From contig NC_073744.1 in NCBI RefSeq assembly GCF_029784135.1, positions 18,757,441-18,821,440 on the forward strand: a stretch of 64,000 nucleotides of DNA, read 5' to 3'. Source of the DNA: Toxorhynchites rutilus septentrionalis (Eukaryota; Arthropoda; Insecta; Diptera; Culicidae). Numbering within the stretch: the first letter of the stretch is position 1; each line of letters starts with the position of its first letter. The position numbers and the translations under genes were made by a program. Under the pieces are notes generated by a model. That model ran no database searches. It was not told the DNA's origin and saw only the letters and a list, made by a program, of their open reading frames with translations. Positions 11,720-22,181 of this stretch are shown in pieces.

Positions 11720-12126
11720 TATCGTGATACAATTGGGATTTGTACTCCTCATGAATAATTGTGTTCTACTAGTCAGGTCCTTCATTTGATACCCATATTG
11801 ATGGGGTTTAGAGAATATATATAATTCGCCATTTTGTGGTGGCGGCAATTTTTGATTTGCATTTTTCATAAATAACTATGTTCTACTAGTCAATCCCTTC
11901 CATTTGATACCCATATTGATGGGGCTTTGAGAAAAAATGTAATCCGCCAGTTTGTAGCGGTCGCCATCTTGGATTTTCAAGATCATGAAATACGCAGTTT
12001 TAAAATGACTGCAGAGATAAAGGTGTGTTCCAAATTTCAGATCAACCGGTCAACAGGAAAGGGGTCAAATTTCAATTAATGTGGTACAGCGCCATAGACA
12101 AACATGTTACATACAAACATACAAAT
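11720..12126. repeat. Two ~118-bp tandem units plus LINE-like tail
   Basis: TTTGATACCCATATTGATGG occurs at about 11785 and 11905, followed by AAATTTCAGATCAACCGG and CATACAAACATACAAA. This layout is common at the 3' end of mosquito non-LTR elements. No reverse transcriptase remains. It separates the H4-like cassette from E3-A. Confidence 0.4.
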
Positions 12127-12129
12127 ATG

Positions 12130-12430
12130 TCACAGCTAAATAAAACCGTATCAAAACTCCAGCATTCTATCAAATCGAGCACGATTAGCCACTCATTCAC
12201 CCGGCGCGACGCTTCCATCGCTTTCAACACACTTCGATAGGCTCTCCTGCTCCACATCCCATTGAAACTCCTGTCTCTCACTCTTGCGGTATCGCACCGC
12301 ATACATCCCCGGCAAATGCAGCGATATCTCTTATGCTGAAAATCAATTTCAAGAAAGCGTCTTTCCTGCTTGGCGTCCGATGATAAAATGTGGCCAAGCC
12401 CCACCATCGCTCACTTTATATAGCCATATG
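12130..12430 (-). pseudogene. Histone H4-like pseudogene
   Basis: The minus strand near 12425-12330 reads GGGCTTGGCC, then GACGCCAAGCAGGAAAGACG, then CTTTCTTGA, in the order of H4 GLGKGGAKRHRKVLRD. Near 12245-12210 a frame gives YRSVLKAMEAS, against TRGVLKVFLENV of H4. The intervening DNA is badly diverged and the C-terminus is not recognisable. Support is weaker than for H2A or H3. Confidence 0.4.
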
Positions 12431-12808
12431 GGTAACGTTGTTGCGACCGCCTATATTTATTTCTAATCTCTTTTTTGTCTCCCTCCTTCACCTTGTACAT
12501 ACGTTTCGCCCGTACCTGTGGTTGCTTGTAATGAATAGCTGTTTTCTGCGGGAGCGCAGACAAAATGTATGGGAAAGTAGGGAATTCTTTCTTCCAATTT
12601 TTCATCAATTTGAACTTTATATGAGCCGAAAAACCGTAATGTGTAGCATATAAACAATTGCTGAAGATATTTCCTATCAATGAGTGTGTTTGGAACTAAA
12701 ATCCATTCATTAATTCAGGAATTATTAGCGTTCAAAAACTGAACACATTTTCACACCGACATATTAAAATGGGCCCCTATATTGAAATATTAGACGTAGT
12801 CCTACGTC
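12130..12808 (-). mobile_element. Cassette with H4-like content (type E4), left end missing
   Basis: It has the palindromic end GACGTAGTCCTACGTC at 12793-12808, then an AT-rich terminal region, then an H4-like coding remnant on the minus strand. The hairpin end was probably lost when the LINE-like repeat arrived at its left. Confidence 0.45.
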
Positions 12809-13273
12809 AAAATTACACTTTTGACGTATTTATGTGCGGCATTCATACCCACAATGTTTTTTTTTCGCGTCAGAATATTTCTAGTTAGCTGTTGTGAGAT
12901 TACGCTGATTTCTCTGCGGTTATTTCTGTTGCTCTTATGTCCTTCCCGATTTTTTTTGTGGTCCTGTATAAAACTATAGTCATTCGAAAAATTGGCAATA
13001 TTGTGAAATACAATGTTTAATGTCAAAAAAAAAAAAAAAGAAATTGGGCATTGAATGGTATAAGGAAACATTTCGATGCTATTAACAATGACAAATTTTT
13101 TTGGCTGATCAAATTCACATTTGATATTTGGTTTTAAGGTAGTTCGGATGAATGAAGAATTTAAGAAATTATTTCATAAATGACAAACATCGGTTTAACT
13201 TGTTGAAAAAAACGGATATATTTCTTACAACAAATAAGTATATTTCTAAAACAAAAGTCTTACCGGTTGAATT
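12809..13273. other. Intergenic, downstream of GNL3
   Basis: AT-rich with a poly-A run at 13025. It presumably contains the GNL3 3' UTR on the minus strand. No gene is seen. Confidence 0.5.
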
Positions 13274-15192
13274 TTACATTTGATAATCATCATCAAAATC
13301 ATAATCATCCGCTCCAGGATTAGATTTCTTCTTCTTGCCACCAACATTGATCGTACAAGAATCCATATCCTCTGCCACATCGGCGACTTTGCCCTCAACG
13401 CGTGAGGCAGCTTTTTTCTTTGCCTTCAGGATTGCCTTTCGGTTTTTGTTCAACGTTTGGTTCCCTTCCAGCTGGAACATGGGATCCTTCCGGAACTTCT
13501 TTTCCTCCTCCGCGTAATCATTCACCTTACGCTTCTTCCCTTTCGCGCCCTTCATTTCGTCATCCTGTTCGATAATCTTGCCGGATCCTTGCAAAAGATC
13601 GCCCAGAACATTTTTGGCTTGATCATCCTTGGACAGTTGCATGCTGACGGGTCCCTTGGTGTCAATCTCCATCGTCAGAATTTCGTCCTTCGAGATAACC
13701 ATCATTTCCTCTCCATCTTTATCCTTCATCTTGAAACTCTCTTCGTACTCATTTCCCAACGCATCCAAGACCTGATCGAAGCTCTCCAAGTTAAACTCTG
13801 GCGCATCGGAGGACACCAACTGAGCACTAATGTGAATATCATCACCTTCCTCCGGCGGATGAGTGCAGTACTTAATCTTGCCAGCGTTCCAGTCTTCAAT
13901 TAGCGTTCGAGCGGCTTTTTTCACGTCCGGAACGCCTTTCTTAGCAAGGGCCCCCATTTTGATTGCCTTTCTGGCCAAAAACTCGTCCGTCGAGTGAAAT
14001 TCACTGATATCGTACAATTTGCAGAAATAGGTCATCGTTCCACGCTTCAAAATATCTTCGGCCAGTGGAAAGGGATCCTGAATTTCTGTCACCTTTTGAG
14101 CATTCTTGAGCGCAAAGAACCGATTCTGGTCTTCATCCTGCGGCCGTTGGAAGATAATTCCCGGACTGTCCAGAAGCTTCACGTGGGAATCAATTTGTAC
14201 CTCCTGCATCTGCCTTGTGATGCCCGGCTTGGCCCCTACCAGACAGGCTCGTTTACGCTTGAGAGAATTCACCAGCGAAGACTTTCCTACGTTCGGAAGA
14301 CCAACAATTCCAACCCTAATCGATGTGCGAATGTCGTCATTGCGACAATAATTCGCCAAAAGTTCCTTCAACAAATCCGCTCCTATACAAGGTGAGGCTT
14401 CAAGAGTTTTGGCCGTTTTGAATTTACGATTGCCAATCCTGTACTTTTGTGTTTGTGTCGTGGCTTTGAACGGAATAACCGGTCCAGATTTACGGAGATA
14501 CTTCAACCATTTCTCCAAATTTTCCCTGGGCACCAGATCGGCTTTGTTCAGAATCAATACCAAACGTTTCTGGCCTGGCGCTTCGCGGACAATTTGTGCC
14601 ACCTCAGCACATCTAGTTCCCAGAGGATCCCTGGCATCGACCACCTCAAGAATCACATCGGCCGCGTCGATGACTTTCTTGAACTCTTTGAAGTATGCCT
14701 TAAGCGAGCCTTCCTTTCCCCGGCCGAAATTCGTATATTCTTCCTCTTGTTTGGCTGCGGCAGCTTCCACCTTCAAAGGGTCGTATTCTTGACCTCTTTT
14801 GGCTGCATCCGCCGCGATCGACTCGATCGTCTGTCCCTTGGGGGCCTCCTGTCGTTGCTGTTTCATCAATTCCCGCTTTCTTTCCTTCTCCTGCTCGGCG
14901 AATTTCTTGTGTTCAGCTACCTCATCCAAAATTTCCTTCTTGAAGGGACATATATTGGGCACCTGGATCAGTTTCTGCTTTTTCGATTTGAACTTGGGAA
15001 GCTTTTTAGCTTCCTTTTCCTTCTTCCTCTTGCTGGCGGCAATTTTCTTCAGCACTTTGTATCTGAGCCCTGCCTTTTGTCGTTTGGATTGTCGACCTGA
15101 AAAGAGTGTTGATTTTAATTTAGTTTATGATTATTTGATGGAAGGGATTGCCTTCCAGCAGAATACTCACATTTCAGTGCTTTTAGGGCCAT
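13274..15192 (-). CDS. Ns1: Nucleostemin/GNL3-type nucleolar GTPase (Ns1-like), two coding exons
   Basis: Joined exons 15192-15171 and 15096-13274 encode 614 residues. Exon 1 is only 22 coding nt (MALKALK plus one base), ending at a GTGAGT donor; the second exon starts after a TTTTCAG acceptor and continues C-R-Q-S-K-R. Domains: a basic N-terminus with a GNL3-type conserved stretch (KQKLIQVPNICPFKKEIL); a circularly permuted YlqF/YawG GTPase with DARDPLG (161-167), G4 NKAD (191-194), G1 GLPNVGKSS (273-281) and G3 DSPG (317-320); then a Lys/Glu-rich C-terminus ending DDYDFDDDYQM. The family acts in nucleolar ribosome biogenesis and growth. An internal GTG-initiated frame from 15055 omits the conserved start, so the spliced ATG is preferred. 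Length fits the family. Confidence 0.93.
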
Positions 15193-15393
15193 TCTTTCGG
15201 GAGAAAATTAAGATTTTATGGGGACGACCAAGTACGATCGTAAACACGTTTTCACGTTTGTTTTGAAAAGAACTGTCTGACAGCTGAACACGCATTAGCG
15301 TGAAAATTAAAAACATCTTTCATGTAGAAAGTATGGCTGTTGTCATCGTAAATGGAAGCGGATTTGGTTTAATTGATCGAAAAAATATTACCT
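15193..15393. promoter_or_regulatory. Upstream region of the GNL3-type gene
   Basis: Immediately upstream of the minus-strand ATG at 15192. It should hold the 5' UTR and core promoter. I see no clear TATA box. Confidence 0.35.
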
Positions 15394-15757
15394 AAAGGTG
15401 GCCGTACACTGTTTGACCGGAGGTCAAATATTTGACATTTTTTGACAAAAAAAATTTGGCCAAATTTTAGTACAAATTACATATTTGACAAAAATATTTT
15501 ACAACCATAATTACATTTATTTGTTTTTGTCAAAAGTTTGACATAAAACTATTTGGCCAAATACAACTTTTTGGAGTGAATGCCAAACACGATTATCACA
15601 TAGTACATTGTTTGTCGAGTTGAACACTATTTTATGTGCGCCCGCTGTCATTTTTCGAAGAAAAAATGTTTATTGATGACAATGGCTACTGCCACTGAAC
15701 ACGTCATATGAATAAATAAATCTACGAATAAATTATTTCGACGTATCAATGTTTCAT

Positions 15758-16490
15758 TCAAATTAAATTTATGAAATTGTGTTCCCTCAAATAGAAATGA
15801 TTATTTTTATAAAAAAAAACTATCGCACACCTATGTACACATCTTTTTACATCGTCTTTTTGAGCCGAACGCTTTTCACGATTCTCCACACGGGTTATTG
15901 TTCGCACTTTGAAGGCGGCTGCACTGATGAACTTCCTTTCCATCTTGGCCATCTTGGCATTGCTCTGGACGTCGTCCAATCGGGCGCCCAGATGCACCAC
16001 ATTACACAGAAAATCGTTCTCCGACAGATGCACGTTCATTCCGAAACCCAGCGTGTTCCAGAGACAGATTAATTGATGATGGAGAGACCATGTGTCCAGC
16101 ACATCGCGAAAGGTCGCACGCACGCAGTCGTGTTTGGTGCGATATTTGTAGGCATCGGTGTACAGCTTCTTGGTCACTTTGATAAAATTGGAAAGTTCCT
16201 CGCCAAGGAAGTAGTCGTCGTGAGAGTGGCCACTCTCCAGGAAAAGTGCGATGGTTTCCCCGGCAGCCATTCTTACGTCGAGATGGAGACTCCGTGGCAT
16301 TCTGACGAGTTTCTGGATCGATGAAATCATGGCATTGTTACTGTTGACAAGAGAAACCAAATTCCCCGAGAGCGGAACTGTGAAGGGCAGCAGCATCGCC
16401 GTTGGCACTGCTCGGTGTGTTGTTTTGAGATAGTTTCCGGAGAAGATTTCGTCGAAGCTCTTAGGTGCTTTGTGCATACTTGTAGCGGAA
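15758..16490 (-). pseudogene. IFRD/Tis7-like C-terminal fragment, open frame
   Basis: A 239-codon open stretch matching the C-terminal half of interferon-related developmental regulators: FDEIFSGNYLK, then LHLDVRMAAGETIALFLE, then KYRTKHDCVRATFRDVL, then GMNVHLSENDFL, then AAAFKVRT and NREKRSA. IFRD proteins are transcriptional co-regulators of about 420 residues. The N-terminal half is absent, about 25 residues seem deleted after ATFRDVLDT, and it lies beside a second, more broken copy. A truncated duplicate or retrocopy is likely; expression cannot be excluded. Confidence 0.7.
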
Positions 16491-16499
16491 ACTTTGCAC

Positions 16500-17290
16500 T
16501 CCTAGAATCAGGGTACCAGCACTTTATACAACCAGTGCATCAATTGTTTCTCCAGCAGCCAGTAATCAGCCATCTCCATTGTCGGCTTGTGGCAGTCTCC
16601 ATATCGAATGCCTTGTCAGCTCGCTGATAGTTCAGCTCGATTCGTCCGTGTTTGATCAGGGCGGTCACCGTTTTGCGAAGTTTGTCATGCCGGTTTTGAT
16701 AAAAGCGGAAAGTTCCTCGCCGTGAGAGCGGCCACTCTATAGGAAAAGAGCGATGGTTTCCCCGGCAGCCATTCATACGTCAAGATGGGACTATGTAGCA
16801 TTCCGACGATTCCGGTGTTGGCACTGCTCGGTGTATTGTCTCCTTTGAGATAGCTGCCGGAGAAGATTCCGTCGAAGCTTTTCATCAGTGGCAGCAAGTC
16901 TCCAATACCATCCGAACCAAGGAAATTGAACAAACCCAAAGCCACACAGCACGACCCGGATGCCGTGCGAGCCGGCGGTATCATGTATGACCGCCAAAAG
17001 AACTTCTTTGAACCGAATCACCACCAGCGGACTTCATGGACTCCTCGATCGCATCCACAAACGTCATCTTTCGATCGTATCGAGGATGTAGTGATGTACC
17101 GGCACATGATTGCCTGGAATGCCTTGATTCTGATGTGTAGCGATTTGTACGTGATATTATCGATAGCCTGGATGAGTTTTTCCTCGTATTCCTCGAAGCC
17201 GTTACCTTTTCGCCACTTATTAGCTAGAGAAATATCCACACGAACAAGGCAATCCGTTACGTTATGATGCATTCGCGATGAGACCTAGAA
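16500..17290 (-). pseudogene. IFRD/Tis7-like pseudogene, frameshifted first copy
   Basis: Minus-strand pieces in different frames. GFEEYEEKLIQAIDNITYKS (17200-17140) matches the IFRD N-terminal region. DRKMTFVDAIEESMK appears after a frameshift. LGLFNFLGSDGIGDLLPLMK and SFDGIFSGSYLKGDN are at 16960-16845. A second MAAGETIALFL-like block follows near 16770. These same blocks occur again in 15758-16490, so two degenerate copies lie head-to-tail. About 100 middle residues are missing. A possible acceptor (AACTTCTAG) precedes the first piece. Confidence 0.7.
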
Positions 17291-18348
17291 GTTAATATTA
17301 AATAATAATAAAATAATCTTAAATAGAAAATAATAAACTTATCTATCGGCCATATTGCGAAATGTTTACTAATGTTTACTTTCGGGCATGAATGCCAGGT
17401 GCACAGATCAATCCGTGTTGCTCAATTTTTTCAACGTGTCTCAGGCCTTAAATCAATTGATTCATTTCGTTGGTGTTGATGAAATAAAAAGAATTACAAA
17501 CTCTGATGAACGATTTAAATAGAAAATAATAATATTACATATTACAAAAAATCACACATATTACACAGATTTTCATTGTTTTGAAAATGAATGAACAAAA
17601 ATTACAATAAAAAAGATCTGGCATCCCTTTTGGCAGTTTTATTTGCCACTTGCCACTTTGTTTGCCACTCTTCAATTATCAGCAGCGGCAAATAATGTCA
17701 AACATCAAAAATACACAAAATTTGACTGAAATATTAAACGTACGTGGTTTGACAAATTGGTCTAAAAAAGTTTAAGCAAACAAGTACTAAATATTTGCTC
17801 GTCGTGTTTTGTGTCGAATACATTTGATCAGTACACGTTGATCAAATTTTATCTGTCCAAAATAGTCAAATATTTGGCTTTGGTCAAACAGTGTATGAGC
17901 ACCCTGAGTGGTGCCTCGGCATGTCGCTTTAAATGTAAATAACTGTATTCAGAAAACACTATTCGCACACTTGTTCCGAATCCCCTCTGCAAAAAAATGT
18001 AAAAATCTCAAAACACCAGAACTGTCAAATATTTTCGCCCGAACTTGCGCCATGTGAGTTGAGTAATCATCGTAATCATCGTCCTTGCCGCGGCTCTCGA
18101 GAAGAAAATCAGTTCCAGCTGTTTATGCTTGTTTGATTTGCAATTATCGAGCTATGATAGTTCCAATTGGACGCCTATTGTTATTACCATAGATCGCGTT
18201 TCAATTACTGTACATAACAAACGAAATGTGGCGAGAGCAGCAGCTGTTTCGATGATGACCCGAGGAAGTAAAACCGCGATTCGCGAATCCTAATGTCAAC
18301 ATCGGAAGACGGGTCCGATATACGAAAACCAAAACGAATTGCAACAAT
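17291..18348. other. Intergenic, with truncated MITE at 17908-17946
   Basis: AT-rich to 17880, then the right TIR of the pseudogene-containing segment, a 40-bp ACAGTAATTTACAT-family remnant, and about 400 bp upstream of COQ2 with no clear TATA box. Confidence 0.45.
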
Positions 18349-19707
18349 ATGTTACGAACACTGGTCGGTTGTTGGAGGTGGCGGCATCGGACAGATGGAA
18401 CGCTGCTGCAAATTTACAGCCGTCATTTCGTTGGCCGAATGGCGATAATTTCCACCGGCGGCGTTTTGCGTGATGAGCTGAGCAATAATTGCGCAACACT
18501 GTCTAACAGTTGTCCGCTGGTGCGGCGGAGTGGTGTTAGTTCGACCCGAGTCCTGGATGAGCGGTGGCCGCGTTCTAGTTTATGTACCTCCAATAGCGTT
18601 AGTAGTTTACTATTAAGAGAATTTAGCAGTCAAGTTAAGAGTAAGGAAAACGAACCAAAGGGCTTACTGCAGAAGCTGGGACAGAATCCATACGCAAGAC
18701 TAATGAGAATTGATCGACCGATTGGATCCTGGCTGTTGTTTTGGCCGTGCGGATGGAGTATAGCTTTATGTGCACCCGCTGGGTGCTGGCCGGATCCGGT
18801 GATGTTGGCTTTGTTTGGTATGGGAGCGTTTATAATGCGGGGTGCCGGTTGCACCATAAACGATATGTGGGATAAGGATATTGACGCCAAAGTTGTCAGA
18901 ACCAAGGGAAGACCTCTGGTGGCCGGTGAGTTGAGTCAGCTGGATGCTTGGGTGTTTCTATCGACGCAGTTGGGAGTTGGTTTGTTGATACTGCTTCAGC
19001 TAAATTGGTACTCGATTGTTCTTGGAGCAAGTTCTCTCGGGCTAGTCATTATTTATCCACTGATGAAGCGCGTAACACATTGGCCACAGTTGGTGCTAGG
19101 TATGACCTTTAATTGGGGCGCTCTGCTGGGTTGCAGTGCTGTTCAGGGTTCAGTGATGTGGTCTGCCTGCTTACCGCTCTATCTGGCAGGAGTCTGCTGG
19201 ACAATAGTGTACGATACCATCTATGCCCACCAGGACAAGGTGGACGACATTCTGCTTGGCATCAAATCAACGGCTATTCGATTCGGTGACAACACGAAGC
19301 TGTGGCTTAGTGGATTTTCAACGGCTATGATTGGAAGTCTAATAACATCGGGAATTGCGTGTGAGCAATCGTGGCCGTATTATGCGGCCTTAACAGTGAT
19401 CTCTTCACATCTGGCGCAACAAGTGGGCTTTTATTGGTTTTCTATTCTAAGGCATATTTATGATTCTCTTCTGTTGCAGATTTATACACTCAACATCAAC
19501 AACCCGACGGATTGTGCCACCAAATTCATCTCCAACCATCAAGTTGGGTTCATCCTATTTCTGGGCATTATAGCAGGAACATTGTACAAAGGATTCAGCA
19601 AGAGTAGTGCCACCGCTAGTTCCACACCTTCATCTGCCATTCTAGTGGCTACGGCAAATCAGGCCGTACCGAGTAAAACCGCAGCCGGACGGAATGCGAT
19701 CGTTTAA
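18349..19707 (+). CDS. Coq2: 4-hydroxybenzoate polyprenyltransferase, mitochondrial (COQ2)
   Basis: UbiA-superfamily membrane enzyme that attaches the polyprenyl chain to 4-hydroxybenzoate in ubiquinone biosynthesis at the inner mitochondrial membrane. The first ~95 residues are Arg/Ser-rich and lack acids at the start, like a transit peptide. [20 protein letters not shown] opens the core. The first Asp-rich motif NDMWDKDID is at 171-179 and the second, [13 protein letters not shown], at 288-300, with several hydrophobic helices around them. The continuous frame gives 452 residues. A 57-nt segment at 19423-19479 has a GT start and CTGTTGCAG end; removing it joins SHLAQQ to [12 protein letters not shown], as in other COQ2 proteins, giving 433 residues. 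The ATG at 18349 is followed by a typical presequence. Confidence 0.92.
   Translation: MLRTLVGCWRWRHRTDGTLLQIYSRHFVGRMAIISTGGVLRDELSNNCATLSNSCPLVRRSGVSSTRVLDERWPRSSLCTSNSVSSLLLREFSSQVKSKENEPKGLLQKLGQNPYARLMRIDRPIGSWLLFWPCGWSIALCAPAGCWPDPVMLALFGMGAFIMRGAGCTINDMWDKDIDAKVVRTKGRPLVAGELSQLDAWVFLSTQLGVGLLILLQLNWYSIVLGASSLGLVIIYPLMKRVTHWPQLVLGMTFNWGALLGCSAVQGSVMWSACLPLYLAGVCWTIVYDTIYAHQDKVDDILLGIKSTAIRFGDNTKLWLSGFSTAMIGSLITSGIACEQSWPYYAALTVISSHLAQQVGFYWFSILRHIYDSLLLQIYTLNINNPTDCATKFISNHQVGFILFLGIIAGTLYKGFSKSSATASSTPSSAILVATANQAVPSKTAAGRNAIV
19423..19479 (+). other. Probable in-frame 57-nt intron of COQ2
   Basis: Begins GTGGGC and ends TTCTGTTGCAG after a pyrimidine-rich stretch. It is a multiple of three without stops, so it hides as 19 extra codons ([19 protein letters not shown]). 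Known COQ2 proteins run AHL..QIYTLDI without this insert. Confidence 0.75.
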
Positions 19708-20275
19708 TAGCTAACTTAATTTTTCAAATCAACGTGTTAAGATGCGTGTGGCTAATTCAATTTAGGCGCTGATTGTGGCATGGAAGCATGTGCTTTAATG
19801 ATGAAATAAATCGGGTAATTTGTTTTAAGAACGCTTATTCCTCCAGCCAGCCTTTCGAAAAACACTTACACATGTGCATTCAAATTCCATAGTTTTGTTG
19901 TACATTGATCTTCGTTTCCTTTCATACACGGAAAAAATATTCCTCCCAAAACATTTCTTTGTAGAATACCTACTCACAGAAACTAACTAGACACATAGTT
20001 CTTACTGCAAATATTGCATGAACTCAAAGGCTATGAGTTCATACACGTTTTACTAGTCTGATTAAATAATCCAAACATTCTCTGAATAGAAAGAAGCTTC
20101 CTATGATTTTTTTTCCGTTCATGTTGCCAATAATTGAAGTCTGGGGAAATGACTGCACAGCGGAACGATGTCATACAAATGCTGGCCAAATAAATAAATA
20201 AATATCTAAACATTAGTTTTAGACGCATGTTCTCAGGAAAGTTTACACATATTCTTGGTATTGACCTAGCGCTAC
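19708..20275 (+). other. COQ2 3' flank
   Basis: AAATAA at 19804-19809, about 100 nt after the stop, may serve as a polyadenylation signal. Nothing else is recognised. Confidence 0.4.
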
Positions 20276-20465
20276 GGGCCTGATCACGAACATCACTGTC
20301 ACAAACGCTTTCACGCTACTTACACTTCACATTTTGTGTCTATCATCATTGTCACGGACAGTTGCGTGTAAAAATAAACTCCGTGAAGTGAAAGAGTTCA
20401 TTCCCGTTTATAAGAGACATGTCAGTTGCATAATTTCGGACGTTTGAAAGTTATGTAGGTAAAAT
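20276..20465. mobile_element. MITE-like repeat, second of an inverted pair
   Basis: Reverse-oriented relative of 8940-9165 with GATCACGAACATCACTGTCA, GCGTGTAAAAATAAAC, TTTATAAGAGACATGTC and GCATAATTTCGGACGTTTG. Confidence 0.6.
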
Positions 20466-20512
20466 TGATAAGTGAATGAGATAATATTTCATTTAATTGA
20501 ACGTATGTTTTA

Positions 20513-21145
20513 GGCCATGTTCTCACTGCAGCGGGGCGTTAACGTGGCGTGTTCACTTCTCGCCACGATATTTGAATTCACTCACATTGCACCGTGCCAG
20601 CGGCGTGTCTTCGGCGTGTTTTATGAAAATTGTCAATTTGTGTTTTTGAATGAAAAATGAAAATTGGTTTATTTTTAAATATTCCAACATCCGTTTCCGT
20701 ATCCGGCTTAAAACTCGGGGGGTGAAAAACTTTCGCGGATAAAAATATAAAACTAGACCGTTCAGGTTGGGTGTTAGAAGACTAATGAAAATTTTATTCA
20801 AATCAACAAACTACGTTGCTACGTTATATATAACAGAAGTACATTTCGTTGGTTACATTTTAGGCAATGTCTACTGCGATCACAACAAAAACGTAAAAAT
20901 AAAAAAAAACAAAATAAATTAAATTATGTCACTACTACAAACAAACATATGCAAGAGAGAAGCGGAGAAGTACAAATATCGCCGGCGTGAAGTGTTTTCG
21001 TTTGCACGCCAGCCACACGCCAAAACCACGCTCACGACACGTCAGCCTGGTGTGAACACATCGGTAAGAACACACACGATTAATCGTAAGCGTCAAAGGC
21101 CCCGTCCAAGCCACGCTGACGCCCCGCTGCAGTGAGAACAAGGCC
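20513..21145. mobile_element. PIF/Harbinger-type MITE, 633 bp
   Basis: Left GGCCATGTTCTCACTGCAGC and right GCTGCAGTGAGAACAAGGCC are TIRs that extend about 28 bp. Both sides carry the trinucleotide TTA (20510-20512 and 21146-21148), the classic PIF/Harbinger target duplication. The core is AT-rich with no transposase. Confidence 0.85.
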
Positions 21146-22181
21146 TTAGAATGACAAATTTGCGATTATACCTCGATGGTTCGGTATTTCAATGCCAACT
21201 ATTCGGACTCATTCCATGAATCATTTGCTTGGTGCGTTAGGTTGCTGATTCAAAGATGAGGAGGAATACTTGGTTGCTCTTGAATGATGTAGTTGCTGAA
21301 CATATGGGAATGTAATTTTATTTTCTCTTTCTATGAATTACTCTAGAGATAAAGCATGACTATCATGAGTTTAACAATCGATATCTCGCTAACTCTTGTA
21401 CTCAGTTCTGTCTTACTCGTTTGAATAGTGAGAAGTATTTAGTATAGGTCAACGTTAAAATATTTTTTTAAGAACCATTTCTACAAGTTTGATGAATAAT
21501 CATATTTTCTATATCTGAGAATAAACCCGAATTTATCCATCTCATGATCAGTATAATCTGAGCTACTCCCATATAGGATTCTGAAGTTTAATCCTTTTAT
21601 CCTTCCTATTCTCGTGTAATTTGATATACGGGACATACGGGACATGAGGGTGAGGCCAGAGTGAACGCGACACGCGATGTGATGCGATGCGACGCGAAAA
21701 GAACGCGATTTTTGAAGCGACATAGTGGCCAGAGTGGACGCGATTGAATGCGACAGACATACGCGACAGATGTAAACAAGAGGTTTTATTTTCATTTTGT
21801 GTTCATGTTTCGAAATGGATTCTGACGAAGAATATTTAATGTCCAAAAGCGTATGTAATTTTTTTTCGGAAACAAAAAAGACTTCGGAATCCATTCAATC
21901 AATAGGAAAAGAGGAGAATACGGAGAATACCACCATCTATATCAAAACCTGGTTGAAGATCCGAACAAATTTCGCAACTATACCCGTATGAGCATCGAAA
22001 CTTTCGAATATATTTTAGGACATATTGAAGTTGTTCTCATGAAAAAGTGGACCAACTTTATTAAAACTCCAATTGAGCCTGGCGAAAAACTTTTGATCAC
22101 ACTGAGGTAAGAAAATATTCATAAATAATCTTTATGTTCGATTTTGAATCTCTTTCCCCTTCACGTAGTTTTCCGGCATTA

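Larger units (their letters stand above)
15394..17904. mobile_element. TIR-bounded segment containing an IFRD-like pseudogene
   Basis: The left end AAGGTGGCCGTACACTG is followed by TTTGACC; the right end GGTCAAACAGTGTATGAG is followed by CACCCT. They are inverted repeats of about 24 bp, with further matching CAAATATTTGAC motifs inside. Single ends of the same family occur near 4965-5015 and at the window start. The right end interrupts an ACAGTAATTTACAT MITE (remnant 17908-17946). Either one element carries the pseudogene or two single MITEs happen to flank it; I cannot decide. No clear TSD. Confidence 0.45.

Noticed and set aside
13335..15266. Several plus-strand open frames of 60-217 codons
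   Set aside because: They overlap the minus-strand GNL3-type gene throughout and show no domains; they are its antisense shadows.
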